This document shows positions 25,525-35,970 of a DNA stretch of 64,000 nt, in pieces. Within the stretch, counting starts at the first letter, position 1. The number at the start of each line of letters is the position of its first letter. Both the position numbers and the translations under genes were made by a program. The stretch covers positions 1 through 64,000 of the forward strand of contig NZ_DASVGN010000019.1 in assembly GCF_036379515.1 (NCBI RefSeq), given 5' to 3'. The DNA is from Castellaniella sp036379515 (GTDB taxonomy: Bacteria > Pseudomonadota > Gammaproteobacteria > Burkholderiales > Burkholderiaceae_B). The notes below the pieces were generated by a model, which saw only the letters and a program-made list of their open reading frames with translations, did not search any database and was not told the origin of the DNA.

Positions 25525-26360
25525 GCACGAGCTCCTTGTTCAATTCGTGCCCATACTTTCAGGGCTGATACCGTGTCGGCCACGTCATGGACCCGCACGA
25601 TGTGCACACCCCGGGCAACGGCTGCCAGAGCAACTGCAATGCTGCCGCCAAGGCGTTGCGACGCAGGGCGTCCTGTGACGGCACCTATCATGGACTTTCG
25701 GGACATCCCCACCAGACTGGCATAAAGGGTACCCACCACAGACGGCAGTTCTCGCAATAAAGTGTAATTATGATCAACAGACTTGCCGAACCCAAAGCCT
25801 GGGTCCAGCACAATGCGCTGGGCCACGACACCAGCTGCCTGCAGTCGGCGAGCGCCCCCGAACAGGTACTGCCGAACCTCGGCCACGACATCCTGATAGA
25901 CGGGATTCGCTTGCATGGTGCGCGGCTCGCCCTGCATGTGCATCAGGCACAACGCGCAATCGGACGCCGCCACTGCCTCGACGGCCTCGGCTGAGCCAAA
26001 CCCCCGGATGTCGTTGATCATGTCGGCGCCCACCTGCAGCACAACCCGCATGACTTCGGGCTTGCAGGTATCCACCGACACAGGGACGCCGCACCCGCGC
26101 AAGCCCTCCAGCACCGGCAAGAGACGGCGCAGCTCTTCGTCAGCCGACACGGCCTGGGCACCGGGACGCGTGGACTCGCCACCAAGATCGAGAATATCAG
26201 CCCCTTCGGCAACCAGACGCTGCGCGTGGTCGAGCGCCGCCCGGGTCGAAAAATGCTGATTGCCGTCAGAAAAGGAATCCGGGGTGATATTCACAATACC
26301 CATCACCAGCGGGCGCTCCAGGGACAGCCTAAAGCGCCCACACTGTAGATGATCAGGCAC
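25521..26360 (-). CDS. folP: Dihydropteroate synthase FolP
   Basis: This 279-residue TIM barrel condenses p-aminobenzoate with the pterin diphosphate in folate synthesis. Conserved segments are MGIVNITPDSFSDG, DILDLGGESTRPGA, DMINDIRGF, LDPGFGFGKSVDHN and GMSRKSMIGAVTGR. The start appears to be a GTG at 26360. It overlaps glmM by four bases downstream and follows ftsH by 13 bp. Confidence 0.97.
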   Translation of the reverse strand: MPDHLQCGRFRLSLERPLVMGIVNITPDSFSDGNQHFSTRAALDHAQRLVAEGADILDLGGESTRPGAQAVSADEELRRLLPVLEGLRGCGVPVSVDTCKPEVMRVVLQVGADMINDIRGFGSAEAVEAVAASDCALCLMHMQGEPRTMQANPVYQDVVAEVRQYLFGGARRLQAAGVVAQRIVLDPGFGFGKSVDHNYTLLRELPSVVGTLYASLVGMSRKSMIGAVTGRPASQRLGGSIAVALAAVARGVHIVRVHDVADTVSALKVWARIEQGARA

Positions 26361-26373
26361 GAATCACCCGCGA

Positions 26374-28281
<1,908 letters not shown>

Positions 28282-28410
28282 CGCCAATCTCCTGGGTTTA
28301 TGTCACTGCCAGCCCGTAAACCCAATTACAACAAGCTGACACATTCGTCAATGCTTCATTCTACCCGAATCAGCGCAGCCACCGCACCAAGGCCACAAGC
28401 GCCACAAGGA

Positions 28411-29055
28411 TCAGGACCGTGCCGCCTTGAGCCCGCGCGCCACCAGAAAGGTTTCGGCTGATTCGTCGCGCGAGGCCTTGGGCTTGCGCTCGACCACGCG
28501 GACGAAATGCTGCTTGAAGGTCTGCACGATCTGCGAAAACCCGCTGCCATGAAAGGCCTTGACGACCAGCGCGCCGTCCGGTTTGAGGTGCGCGCAAGCG
28601 AATTCAAGGGCCAGTTCACAGACATGCGCGATTCGAGCAGAATCCGCTGAAGCCACACCAGACAAATTGGGGGCCATGTCTGAAATTACAAGGTCCACGA
28701 TCTGCCCCTGCAGTGCATCGTGCAACTGCTTCAAAACGGCGTCTTCACGAAAATCGCCCAGGATGAAATCCACGCCGGCGATGGGTTCCATGGGCAGCAT
28801 GTCGAGCGCCACCACACGACCTTCAATCACACCGCCAGCCCCAACGAGCCGTTCGCGGGCTACCTGCGACCAGCTTCCAGGGGTCGCCCCCAGATCGACG
28901 ACGACGTCGCCACGCTGCAACAGCTTTTCGGTTTCCAGAATCTCGATCAACTTGAAGGCAGCCCGTGCCCGATACCCCTTCTGTTGCGCCATTTTGACGT
29001 AGGGATCATTAATGTGCCGCTGCACCCAGGCTTTAGAGAATTTTTTCTTGGCCAT
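28411..29055 (-). CDS. rlmE: 23S rRNA 2'-O-methyltransferase RlmE (FtsJ/RrmJ)
   Basis: The 214-residue enzyme methylates U2552 of 23S rRNA. VVVDLGATPGSWSQVA is the SAM-binding motif (usually DLGAAPGGWSQ; here A-T-P-G-S). The catalytic tetrad lies in RARAAFKL, VISDMAPNLSG, LVVKAFHGSGF and the region between. It precedes ftsH by 129 bp on the same strand and is divergent from yhbY with only 17 bp between start codons. Confidence 0.96.
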   Translation of the reverse strand: MAKKKFSKAWVQRHINDPYVKMAQQKGYRARAAFKLIEILETEKLLQRGDVVVDLGATPGSWSQVARERLVGAGGVIEGRVVALDMLPMEPIAGVDFILGDFREDAVLKQLHDALQGQIVDLVISDMAPNLSGVASADSARIAHVCELALEFACAHLKPDGALVVKAFHGSGFSQIVQTFKQHFVRVVERKPKASRDESAETFLVARGLKAARS

Positions 29056-29072
29056 TCCCGTACAATTCCAGT

Positions 29073-29681
29073 ATGTCGAACATCGAACTGACCTCGCAGC
29101 AGCGCCGCGAACTGCGTGCTGCCGCCCACCCTCTGCACCCTGTCGTCCTCATCGGCGATCGTGGCCTGACCGCTTCAGTGCTGGAAGAAATCGACCGCAG
29201 CCTGACAGCCCACGAGCTGGTCAAGGTGCGCGTCGCAGGAGCCGAGCGTGACGCGCGCGAAGCCATGCTGGCGACCATCTGCGAAGCGCTGTCGTGCGCT
29301 GCAGTGCACCATCTCGGCAAAACGCTGATTATCTATCGGGCGCGCCCCGATACGCAACCGGCATCCGAAGGCCTGAACGCGACGCAAACCAATCGTCGCA
29401 AATCAGATCCCTACGTGCCCAAGAAGCTGGCAGCGCATAGCCACGATGCCAAACCCGCAGCCAAGCACAAGGCGACACGAGGCCCCAAGGTTGAGCCCAG
29501 CCACGCCGGCAGGGCCCTGCCTGAAGGGCGTGCGCCGCGTAAACCCCGCGCGTCGGTTTCGGCCCGCGCTGACAGCCGCACCAGGGGCGCAAGCGCAGCT
29601 GCGCACGGAATCCAACGGCGCAGTACCGGCGGCAGCGCGCTCACGCTGCGCGCAGGCCGCCGCCGTACTAGTCGTAGCTGA
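29073..29681 (+). CDS. yhbY: YhbY-family CRM-domain RNA-binding protein with long C-terminal tail
   Basis: Residues 1 to about 95 form a CRM domain as in YhbY, a 50S-associated RNA-binding protein: RRELRAAAHPLHPVVLIGDRGLTASVLEEI and HELVKVRVAG with a GxxG-like loop. The remaining ~105 residues are a basic, Ala/Pro/Arg/Lys-rich, probably disordered extension not present in the ~97-residue E. coli protein. A TACAAT -10-like element (29061-29066) lies seven bases before the ATG, so the message may be leaderless. The 3' end overlaps the convergent greA by 14 bp. Confidence 0.88.
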   Translation: MSNIELTSQQRRELRAAAHPLHPVVLIGDRGLTASVLEEIDRSLTAHELVKVRVAGAERDAREAMLATICEALSCAAVHHLGKTLIIYRARPDTQPASEGLNATQTNRRKSDPYVPKKLAAHSHDAKPAAKHKATRGPKVEPSHAGRALPEGRAPRKPRASVSARADSRTRGASAAAHGIQRRSTGGSALTLRAGRRRTSRS

Positions 29682-30144
29682 CTGAACGTACCTCGTATTC
29701 GCGCACCCCGGCCGGGGCGCGCACTTCGACGACGTCGCCTTCGCTTTTGCCGATCAGGGCACGCGCGACAGGACTGGACACCGAAATACGATTGGCCTTG
29801 ATGTCGGCTTCGAGATCACCCACGATCTGATAGCTCAGGCACTCGCCTGATTCCAGGTCTTCGATTTGCACGGTTGCGCCAAACACGGCCTGGCCCTCGA
29901 GCTGCAAATCAGCCGGGTTGATGATCTGGGCATTGGACAAAGTGCCCTCAAGTTCTTGAATACGCCCTTCGACGAAGCCCTGGCGCTCACGCGCGGCATC
30001 GTATTCGGCGTTCTCAGACAGGTCACCGTGCGAACGCGCCTCGGCGATGGCATTGATGACCTGGGGGCGCTCCACCGTCTTCAGACGTTGAAGTTCGGCT
30101 TGCAAACGCTCTGCCCCGCGAGCTGTCAAAGGGATCGCAGACAT
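29668..30144 (-). CDS. greA: Transcription elongation factor GreA
   Basis: This 158-residue factor rescues backtracked RNA polymerase by stimulating transcript cleavage. The N-terminal coiled coil carries the catalytic acidic tip SHGDLSENAEYDAARERQ, followed by the FKBP-like C-domain ending in VVEVRAPAGVREYEV. The ATG at 30144 is chosen by family length; the frame runs farther 5' through non-homologous sequence. Its leader holds two terminator-like hairpins. It is downstream of uraA on the same strand, separated by a strong terminator. Confidence 0.97.
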   Translation of the reverse strand: MSAIPLTARGAERLQAELQRLKTVERPQVINAIAEARSHGDLSENAEYDAARERQGFVEGRIQELEGTLSNAQIINPADLQLEGQAVFGATVQIEDLESGECLSYQIVGDLEADIKANRISVSSPVARALIGKSEGDVVEVRAPAGVREYEVRSVSYD

Positions 30145-30160
30145 AAATCCAACCCAAAAG

Positions 30161-30187
30161 TAAAAGACGCCCCATGCGCAGGGCGCC
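30161..30187 (-). terminator. Second terminator-like hairpin in the greA leader
   Basis: On the minus strand GGCGCCC pairs with GGGCGTC (one G-U) and is followed by TTTTACTTTT. It lies 17 bases before the greA start, so readthrough or antitermination would be required for expression. Confidence 0.5.
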
Positions 30188-30194
30188 TGACTAC

Positions 30195-30226
30195 AAAAAG
30201 AAAGAAAAAGCGGTGATATGCACCGC
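30195..30226 (-). terminator. First terminator in the greA leader
   Basis: On the minus strand GCGGTG and CACCGC (30221-30226, 30210-30215) form a perfect 6-bp stem with loop CATAT, followed by TTTTTCTTTCTTTTT. By structure this is a good intrinsic terminator, 50 bp before the greA start. Confidence 0.65.
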
Positions 30227-30303
30227 ATGACTCGAGCCCTGGCAGGTGTCGCCACCATTGCAGGTTTGCCCTGCACCGCCAGGATGACCTGCTGGCCCGC
30301 CCG

Positions 30304-30330
30304 TAAAAAAACCCCGGCCATGACCGGGGT
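30304..30330 (-). terminator. Rho-independent terminator of uraA
   Basis: ACCCCGG (30311-30317) and CCGGGGT (30324-30330) form a 7-bp stem; on the minus strand it is followed by TTTTTTTACGG. It lies 64 bp below the uraA stop. Confidence 0.9.
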
Positions 30331-30393
30331 CGATGAGGCTATTGTGGGCGATCTGGTGGGGAAAAGCAAGCAGCAGAAATTCGTGCCTGCTTT

Positions 30394-31710
30394 TTACGCC
30401 TTTTTTCGGCCGCGCAGCAAGGCGTGCAGCAGAATCGCACCAAACGTCGCTGTGCCAATGCCATCGAGCTTCAAATCGCCCAGCGCCAGCGAGAAATTGC
30501 CGGCCCCCAGGATCAGCGCGACGGCAGCCACGATCAGGTTGCGGTTGTCGCTGAAATCCACCTGATTCACTACCCAGATGCGAGCGCCCGCAATCGCAAT
30601 CAGCCCGAACACCACCACAGACATCCCCCCCAGCACGGGGGCGGGAATCGCCTGAATCACGGCACCGAATTTCGGAGAGAACCCCAACAGCAGCGCCACC
30701 AGCGCCGCCACGACAAAGACCAGCGTCGAATAGATGCGTGTGGCAGTCATGACGCCGATATTCTCGGCGTACGTCGTCACACCCGTCCCCCCGAAGGACC
30801 CGGAGATCATCGTTGCCACCCCGTCGCCCATAAAGGCACGCCCCAGGTAGCGATCCAGGTTCTGGCCCGTCATGGCGCTCACTGCCTTGATGTGTCCCAG
30901 GTTTTCAGCGACAAGGATGATGGCCACAGGGGCAATGATGCTGATGGCATGCGATTCGAACACCGGACGCGTGATGTGGGGCAGCCCCAACCAGGGCGCG
31001 GCCACGATGGCCGAGAAGTCGATAGGCTTGCCCCAGCCCAGGCCATTGGTCAAAATCACATAGATCACGCAGGCTGCAAACAGGCCCACCAGGATGAGCA
31101 GGCGTTGGATCAGGCCTCGCGTATAGACGGCCACGACGCCCACGGAAAGTATGGTTAGCAATGCCATGCCGGACTCAAACAGCGACCCGCCCATCGCTCC
31201 TTTGGCGGCCAATGGCGCCAAGTTCAGCCCAATGACGGCAACCACGGCCCCCGTCACCACGGGCGGCATCCAATGGTCGATCCAGTCGGCCGCACCACCC
31301 TGCCATTTGTTCACGAGCACCGTCAATACGCCAATCCCGGTGTAGATCAGGCCACAGACAATGATGGCCCCCAGGGCCACGCCGATGTTCAGATTGGGCC
31401 CGCTTCCCGAATACCCGCTCACGGCCACCACACCGCCAATAAAGGCGAAGCTGGAGCCCAGGTAGCTAGGCACGCGACCGCCAACGAACAGAAAAAAGAT
31501 CAGCGTTCCTACCCCCGACATGAGGATCGCCATGTTGGGGTCGAAGCCCATGATGAGCGGCGCCAGGATGGTCGAGCCGAACATGGCCACGACGTGCTGT
31601 GCGCCCATGGCCACCGTCTGAGGCAACGGCATGGTTTCATCAGGTTGCACGACGGCGTCTTCCGTCGTGCCGGAGACCAGCCGCCAGCGGGGGAAATAGG
31701 ATGAGTTCAT
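30394..31710 (-). CDS. uraA: Uracil/xanthine permease, NCS2 family (UraA-like)
   Basis: This 438-residue inner-membrane permease has fourteen-helix NCS2 architecture. Visible are QHVVAMFGSTILAPLIMG (helix 1), FAFIGGVVAVSG, LVAENLGHIKAVSAMTGQNLD with the substrate-binding Glu, and FGGTGVTTYAENIGVMTATRIYS, the NCS2 signature. The N-terminal ~25 residues before MPLPQTV may be an extension. It sits downstream of carAB and an SDR, so uracil uptake lies beside de novo pyrimidine synthesis. Uracil is the likely substrate from this context and similarity. Confidence 0.88.
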   Translation of the reverse strand: MNSSYFPRWRLVSGTTEDAVVQPDETMPLPQTVAMGAQHVVAMFGSTILAPLIMGFDPNMAILMSGVGTLIFFLFVGGRVPSYLGSSFAFIGGVVAVSGYSGSGPNLNIGVALGAIIVCGLIYTGIGVLTVLVNKWQGGAADWIDHWMPPVVTGAVVAVIGLNLAPLAAKGAMGGSLFESGMALLTILSVGVVAVYTRGLIQRLLILVGLFAACVIYVILTNGLGWGKPIDFSAIVAAPWLGLPHITRPVFESHAISIIAPVAIILVAENLGHIKAVSAMTGQNLDRYLGRAFMGDGVATMISGSFGGTGVTTYAENIGVMTATRIYSTLVFVVAALVALLLGFSPKFGAVIQAIPAPVLGGMSVVVFGLIAIAGARIWVVNQVDFSDNRNLIVAAVALILGAGNFSLALGDLKLDGIGTATFGAILLHALLRGRKKA

Positions 31711-31857
31711 CGGAGGGCGGCCCAGGGCCGTTCAGAGGGAGTTGTAAAAGGGGTTTTGAAAAGTTTCGCGACAGTTTACGGCGATTGGCTGCCCAGGGAC
31801 CAGCCCCTTTTCAGCTCTTTCCCACCGGCCGCTGGCTACCAGGTCAGGACACCTGCA

Positions 31858-32703
31858 TCATGACGAAGAGTGCCGAGGCTTGCGCTCGCGCCGCGCCATG
31901 ACGGCGTCGAACAGCGGACCCGGAGCAATCTGCAACAGACGCGCCACCCAGGCCATGGGCCAGGGAATCACACGGTAACGGCGTCCCGCCGCAATGGCGC
32001 GCGCGGCACGTGCAACGAAGTGATCAGCCGACATGAGGAACGGCATGGGATACGGGTTGTTCGCCGTCATGGGGGTGGCGATGAAGCCGGGCGCAAGCGT
32101 CACCACCCGCACCCCCGACCCTCGCAACTCCACGCGCAGGCCTTCGCAATACAGGCGCACAGCCGCCTTCGAGGCGCAGTAGGCGCTTGCTCCCGGCAGC
32201 CCACGCACACCCGCGACGCTGGCAATACCGACCAGCGTTCCCTCCCCACGGGCTTGCATGGACGCAAGAAACGGCGCGAAGGTCGCCTGCGTGCCCACCA
32301 CATTGATGTCGAAGACAGCCTGAAAGGGCTCGCGGTCTTCCGCCTCGGAAGTCAACGTGCCGACGCTGATCCCGGCACTCGCGATCACGATGTCGGTAGG
32401 ACCGCCCTGCAGAAAATCCAGGGCGGCCGCCTGCAAGGCCAGGTGATCCCGGACATCAAGGGGATAAGTCCGGTGACCCTGGCCCGGCAGATGTTCACGC
32501 AAGCTCTGCAACACTGCGCCGCGGCGCCCCACCAGACCCAGTGTGGCACCGCGTGCGGCATAGTAACGCGCGAAGGCCTCGCCGATGCCACTGGTCGCAC
32601 CGGTAATGAAAATCCTGCTTCCGGTTGATGCGGAAGCAGGATCGGTGGCCGGCCCGGAAAACGAGCCAGACGATGCGGCGGACGAAGACGAGGCGCCCGT
32701 CAT
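31858..32703 (-). CDS. Short-chain dehydrogenase/reductase
   Basis: This classical SDR has 281 residues. IFITGATSGIGEAFARYYA is the NAD(P)-binding GxxxGIG, IVIASAGISVG replaces the usual NNAG, GIASVAGVRGLPGASAYCASKAA contains the catalytic S, Y and K, and LAPGFIATPM follows. The first ~27 residues are a Ser/Ala-rich leader not seen in the core fold. It begins seven bases after the carB stop. Substrate unknown. Confidence 0.85.
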   Translation of the reverse strand: MTGASSSSAASSGSFSGPATDPASASTGSRIFITGATSGIGEAFARYYAARGATLGLVGRRGAVLQSLREHLPGQGHRTYPLDVRDHLALQAAALDFLQGGPTDIVIASAGISVGTLTSEAEDREPFQAVFDINVVGTQATFAPFLASMQARGEGTLVGIASVAGVRGLPGASAYCASKAAVRLYCEGLRVELRGSGVRVVTLAPGFIATPMTANNPYPMPFLMSADHFVARAARAIAAGRRYRVIPWPMAWVARLLQIAPGPLFDAVMARRERKPRHSSS

Positions 32704-32709
32704 GAGGCA

Positions 32710-35700
32710 TCAGGCCGCGTGGGCCGCCGCGTGCATGGCTTGCAACGAATAGACCTTCAGGCCGCCACCATGACGCAGATACTGCATGCCCTCAACCGCG
32801 GCGCTGGCACCGGCAATGGTCGTATAAAAGGCCACCCGGTTGGCCAGGGCCTGCGTACGGATGGTACGCGAATCGGCAATGGCGTTGCGGCGCTCTTCGA
32901 CCGTGTTGATGACCAGCACGATCTCGCCGTTCTTCACCATGTCCACAATGTTGGGGCGACCTTCAGTGACCTTGTTCACCACGGCCACGGCCAGACCGGC
33001 CGCCTCGATCACGCTGGCCGTGCCACGCGTGGCCACCAGCTTGAAGCCCATGCCGATCAGCCCCCGGGCGACTTCCACCGCGCGGGGCTTGTCCTGGTCG
33101 CGCACGCTGATGAAGACCAAGCCGGATTCAGGCAGATTCACTCCGGCGGCAATCTGGGATTTGACGAAGGCTTCGCCAAAAGACTCGCCTACCCCCATGA
33201 CCTCGCCGGTGGATTTCATCTCGGGTCCGAGGATGGTGTCTACTCCCGGAAACTTCACGAACGGGAACACCGCCTCTTTGACGCAATAGTGCACGGGCGA
33301 TGGCACATGCGTGATGCCCTGCTTCGCCAAGGTGTCGCCGGCCATGACGCGTGCGGCAATCTTGGCCAATTGCCTGCCCGTGGCCTTGGACACGTACGGC
33401 ACCGTGCGCGATGCGCGTGGATTGACTTCAAGGACGTACACATCGCCATCTTGCACGGCAAACTGCACGTTCATCAGCCCCTTTACGTTCAGCGCCTTGG
33501 CCATGAGCGTCGTCTGGCGTTTGATCTCGTCCACGATGGCGGGCGAGAGCGAATACGGCGGCAGGCTGCAGGCCGAGTCGCCCGAGTGCACGCCCGCTTG
33601 CTCGATGTGTTCCATGACCCCGCCGATGATCACCTGCTCGCCATCGGCCAGGCAGTCCACGTCGATTTCGGTGGCGTGGTTCAAGAAGCGATCAAGCAAC
33701 ACCGGAGAATCATTGCTGACTTTGACAGCCTCGCGCATGTAGCGCTCGAGGTCCTGCGGTTCATGCACGATTTCCATCGCGCGGCCCCCCAGCACGTAGC
33801 TGGGCCGCACCACCAACGGATAGCCGATTTCGCCCGCCAGCGCGAGCGCCTCGCTCTCGGTGCGAGCCGTACGATTGCTGGGCTGGCGCAGCCCCAGCTT
33901 GTTCAGCAGCTTTTGGAAACGCTCGCGGTCTTCTGCCACGTCGATGGAATCGGGGCTGGTACCAATAATGGGCACGCCATTGGCTTCGAGGTCACGTGCA
34001 AGCTTGAGCGGCGTTTGCCCGCCAAATTGCACGATGACGCCCACCGGATTTTCTTTGTGGACGATCTCGAGCACGTCTTCGAGCGTGAGCGGCTCGAAAT
34101 ACAGCCGGTCGGACGTATCATAGTCAGTGGAGACGGTCTCGGGGTTGCAGTTGACCATGATGGTTTCGAAGCCATCATCACGCAGTGCAAAGGCCGCATG
34201 CACGCAGCAATAGTCGAACTCGATGCCCTGGCCGATACGGTTCGGCCCGCCCCCCAGCACGATGATTTTCTTGCGGTCGGTGGGCGCAGACTCGTCTTCG
34301 TCCTCGTAGGTCGAATACATGTAGGCCGTGGTCGTCGCGAATTCGGCAGCGCAGGTATCCACCCGCTTGTAGACAGGACGCACATTCATCTGGTGACGCA
34401 ACTTGCGCACCTCGGATTCGGTCGTGTCCAGCAGGAAAGCCAGGCGGCGATCCGAGAAACCACGGCGCTTGAGGCCACGCATGGTTTCTTCATCGAGTTC
34501 GGACAGTGTGTGTTGCTCCAGCGCGAGTTCGGTGTCCACGATCTCTTTGATCTGGGCCAGGAACCAGGGATCAATGCGCGTAAGGTGATGCACTTCTTCG
34601 AGGCTGAACCCCTGGGCGAAGGCATCGCCCACATACCAGATACGTTCGGGACCAGGCTCACCCAACTCAACCTGCAGCCGCTCGCGATCAGTGGTTTTCT
34701 GGTTCAGGCCATCCACGCCCACTTCCAGACCCCGCAAGGCCTTCTGGAAGGCTTCCTGGAAACAACGGCCAATGGCCATGACTTCACCCACGGACTTCAT
34801 CTGGGTGGTCAGGCGGGCATCCGCCTGCGGGAATTTTTCGAACGTGAAGCGCGGCACCTTGACGATGACGTAATCCAGCGTGGGCTCGAACGAGGCCGGG
34901 GTGGCCCCGCCGGTGATCTCATTGCGCAGCTCATCCAGCGTATAGCCAACGGCCAGGCGCGCCGCCACCTTGGCAATGGGGAAGCCCGTGGCCTTGGAGG
35001 CCAGCGCGGAGGACCGCGAGACGCGCGGATTCATTTCGATGACGATCATGCGGCCGTTGTCGGGGTTGACGGCAAACTGCACGTTGGACCCGCCGGTTTC
35101 GACGCCGATTTCGCGCAGAATCGCGATCGAGGCATCCCGCATGATTTGATATTCTTTGTCGGTCAGCGTCTGAGCCGGCGCCACGGTGATCGAATCACCG
35201 GTATGCACGCCCATAGGGTCCAGATTCTCGATGGCGCACACGATGATGCAGTTGTCGGCGCGATCACGCACGACTTCCATCTCGTATTCTTTCCAGCCCA
35301 GCATGGATTCTTCGATCAGCAGCTCGTGCGTGGGGGATAGATCCAACCCCCGTCGGCAGATGAATTCGAACTCTTCGGGGTTGTAGGCAATGCCGCCCCC
35401 GGTGCCGCCCAGGGTGAAACTGGGCCGAATGACGACCGGGAACCCCGAACCGCCGGTGTAGACAGCGATTTCTTTCTGAACTGCCCAGGCCTCGTCCAGC
35501 GTGTGGGAGATGCCCGACTTGGCCGAATCCAGCCCGATGGATGTCATGGCTTCTTTGAACTTCAGGCGGTCTTCGGCCTTGTCGATGGCAGCTGCATTGG
35601 CACCGATCAATTCGACGTTGTATTTTTTGAGAACGCCATGGCGATCCAGGTCGAGCGCGGTATTGAGCGCTGTCTGCCCACCCATGGTCGGAAGCACGGC

Positions 35701-35952
35701 GTCAGGCCGTTCGATTTCGATGATCTTTTCAAGAGCCTGCCAGGTGATGGGCTCGATGTAGGTGACGTCCGCCGTTTCGGGGTCGGTCATGATGGTGGCG
35801 GGATTGCTGTTCACCAGGATGACGCGGTATCCGTCATTCTTCAATGCCTTGCAGGCTTGCGCACCGGAATAATCGAATTCACAGGCCTGGCCGATGACGA
35901 TGGGGCCTGCACCAATGATGAGAATGCTTTTGATGTCTGAACGCTTGGGCAT
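32710..35952 (-). CDS. carB: Carbamoyl-phosphate synthase large subunit
   Basis: The 1,080-residue subunit makes carbamoyl phosphate from ammonia (from CarA), bicarbonate and two ATP for pyrimidine and arginine synthesis. It has two homologous ATP-grasp halves (SILIIGAGPIVIGQACEFDYSG at the start; IIVLGGGPNRIGQGIEFDYCC about 550 residues later) and a C-terminal regulatory MGS-like domain (LVFISVRDQDKPRAVEVA...). It follows carA by 18 bp on the same strand. Length and order are normal. Confidence 0.98.
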   Translation of the reverse strand: MPKRSDIKSILIIGAGPIVIGQACEFDYSGAQACKALKNDGYRVILVNSNPATIMTDPETADVTYIEPITWQALEKIIEIERPDAVLPTMGGQTALNTALDLDRHGVLKKYNVELIGANAAAIDKAEDRLKFKEAMTSIGLDSAKSGISHTLDEAWAVQKEIAVYTGGSGFPVVIRPSFTLGGTGGGIAYNPEEFEFICRRGLDLSPTHELLIEESMLGWKEYEMEVVRDRADNCIIVCAIENLDPMGVHTGDSITVAPAQTLTDKEYQIMRDASIAILREIGVETGGSNVQFAVNPDNGRMIVIEMNPRVSRSSALASKATGFPIAKVAARLAVGYTLDELRNEITGGATPASFEPTLDYVIVKVPRFTFEKFPQADARLTTQMKSVGEVMAIGRCFQEAFQKALRGLEVGVDGLNQKTTDRERLQVELGEPGPERIWYVGDAFAQGFSLEEVHHLTRIDPWFLAQIKEIVDTELALEQHTLSELDEETMRGLKRRGFSDRRLAFLLDTTESEVRKLRHQMNVRPVYKRVDTCAAEFATTTAYMYSTYEDEDESAPTDRKKIIVLGGGPNRIGQGIEFDYCCVHAAFALRDDGFETIMVNCNPETVSTDYDTSDRLYFEPLTLEDVLEIVHKENPVGVIVQFGGQTPLKLARDLEANGVPIIGTSPDSIDVAEDRERFQKLLNKLGLRQPSNRTARTESEALALAGEIGYPLVVRPSYVLGGRAMEIVHEPQDLERYMREAVKVSNDSPVLLDRFLNHATEIDVDCLADGEQVIIGGVMEHIEQAGVHSGDSACSLPPYSLSPAIVDEIKRQTTLMAKALNVKGLMNVQFAVQDGDVYVLEVNPRASRTVPYVSKATGRQLAKIAARVMAGDTLAKQGITHVPSPVHYCVKEAVFPFVKFPGVDTILGPEMKSTGEVMGVGESFGEAFVKSQIAAGVNLPESGLVFISVRDQDKPRAVEVARGLIGMGFKLVATRGTASVIEAAGLAVAVVNKVTEGRPNIVDMVKNGEIVLVINTVEERRNAIADSRTIRTQALANRVAFYTTIAGASAAVEGMQYLRHGGGLKVYSLQAMHAAAHAA

Positions 35953-35970
35953 GAGTGAGTTCTATGTCTT

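Noticed and set aside
31711..31857. Riboswitch or attenuator before uraA
   Set aside because: Some complementarity exists but I could not fit any known riboswitch class or a clear terminator/antiterminator pair.
32719..35340. 873-codon open frame opposite carB
   Set aside because: Same reason: antisense to a certain, highly conserved gene with no own motif or ribosome site.
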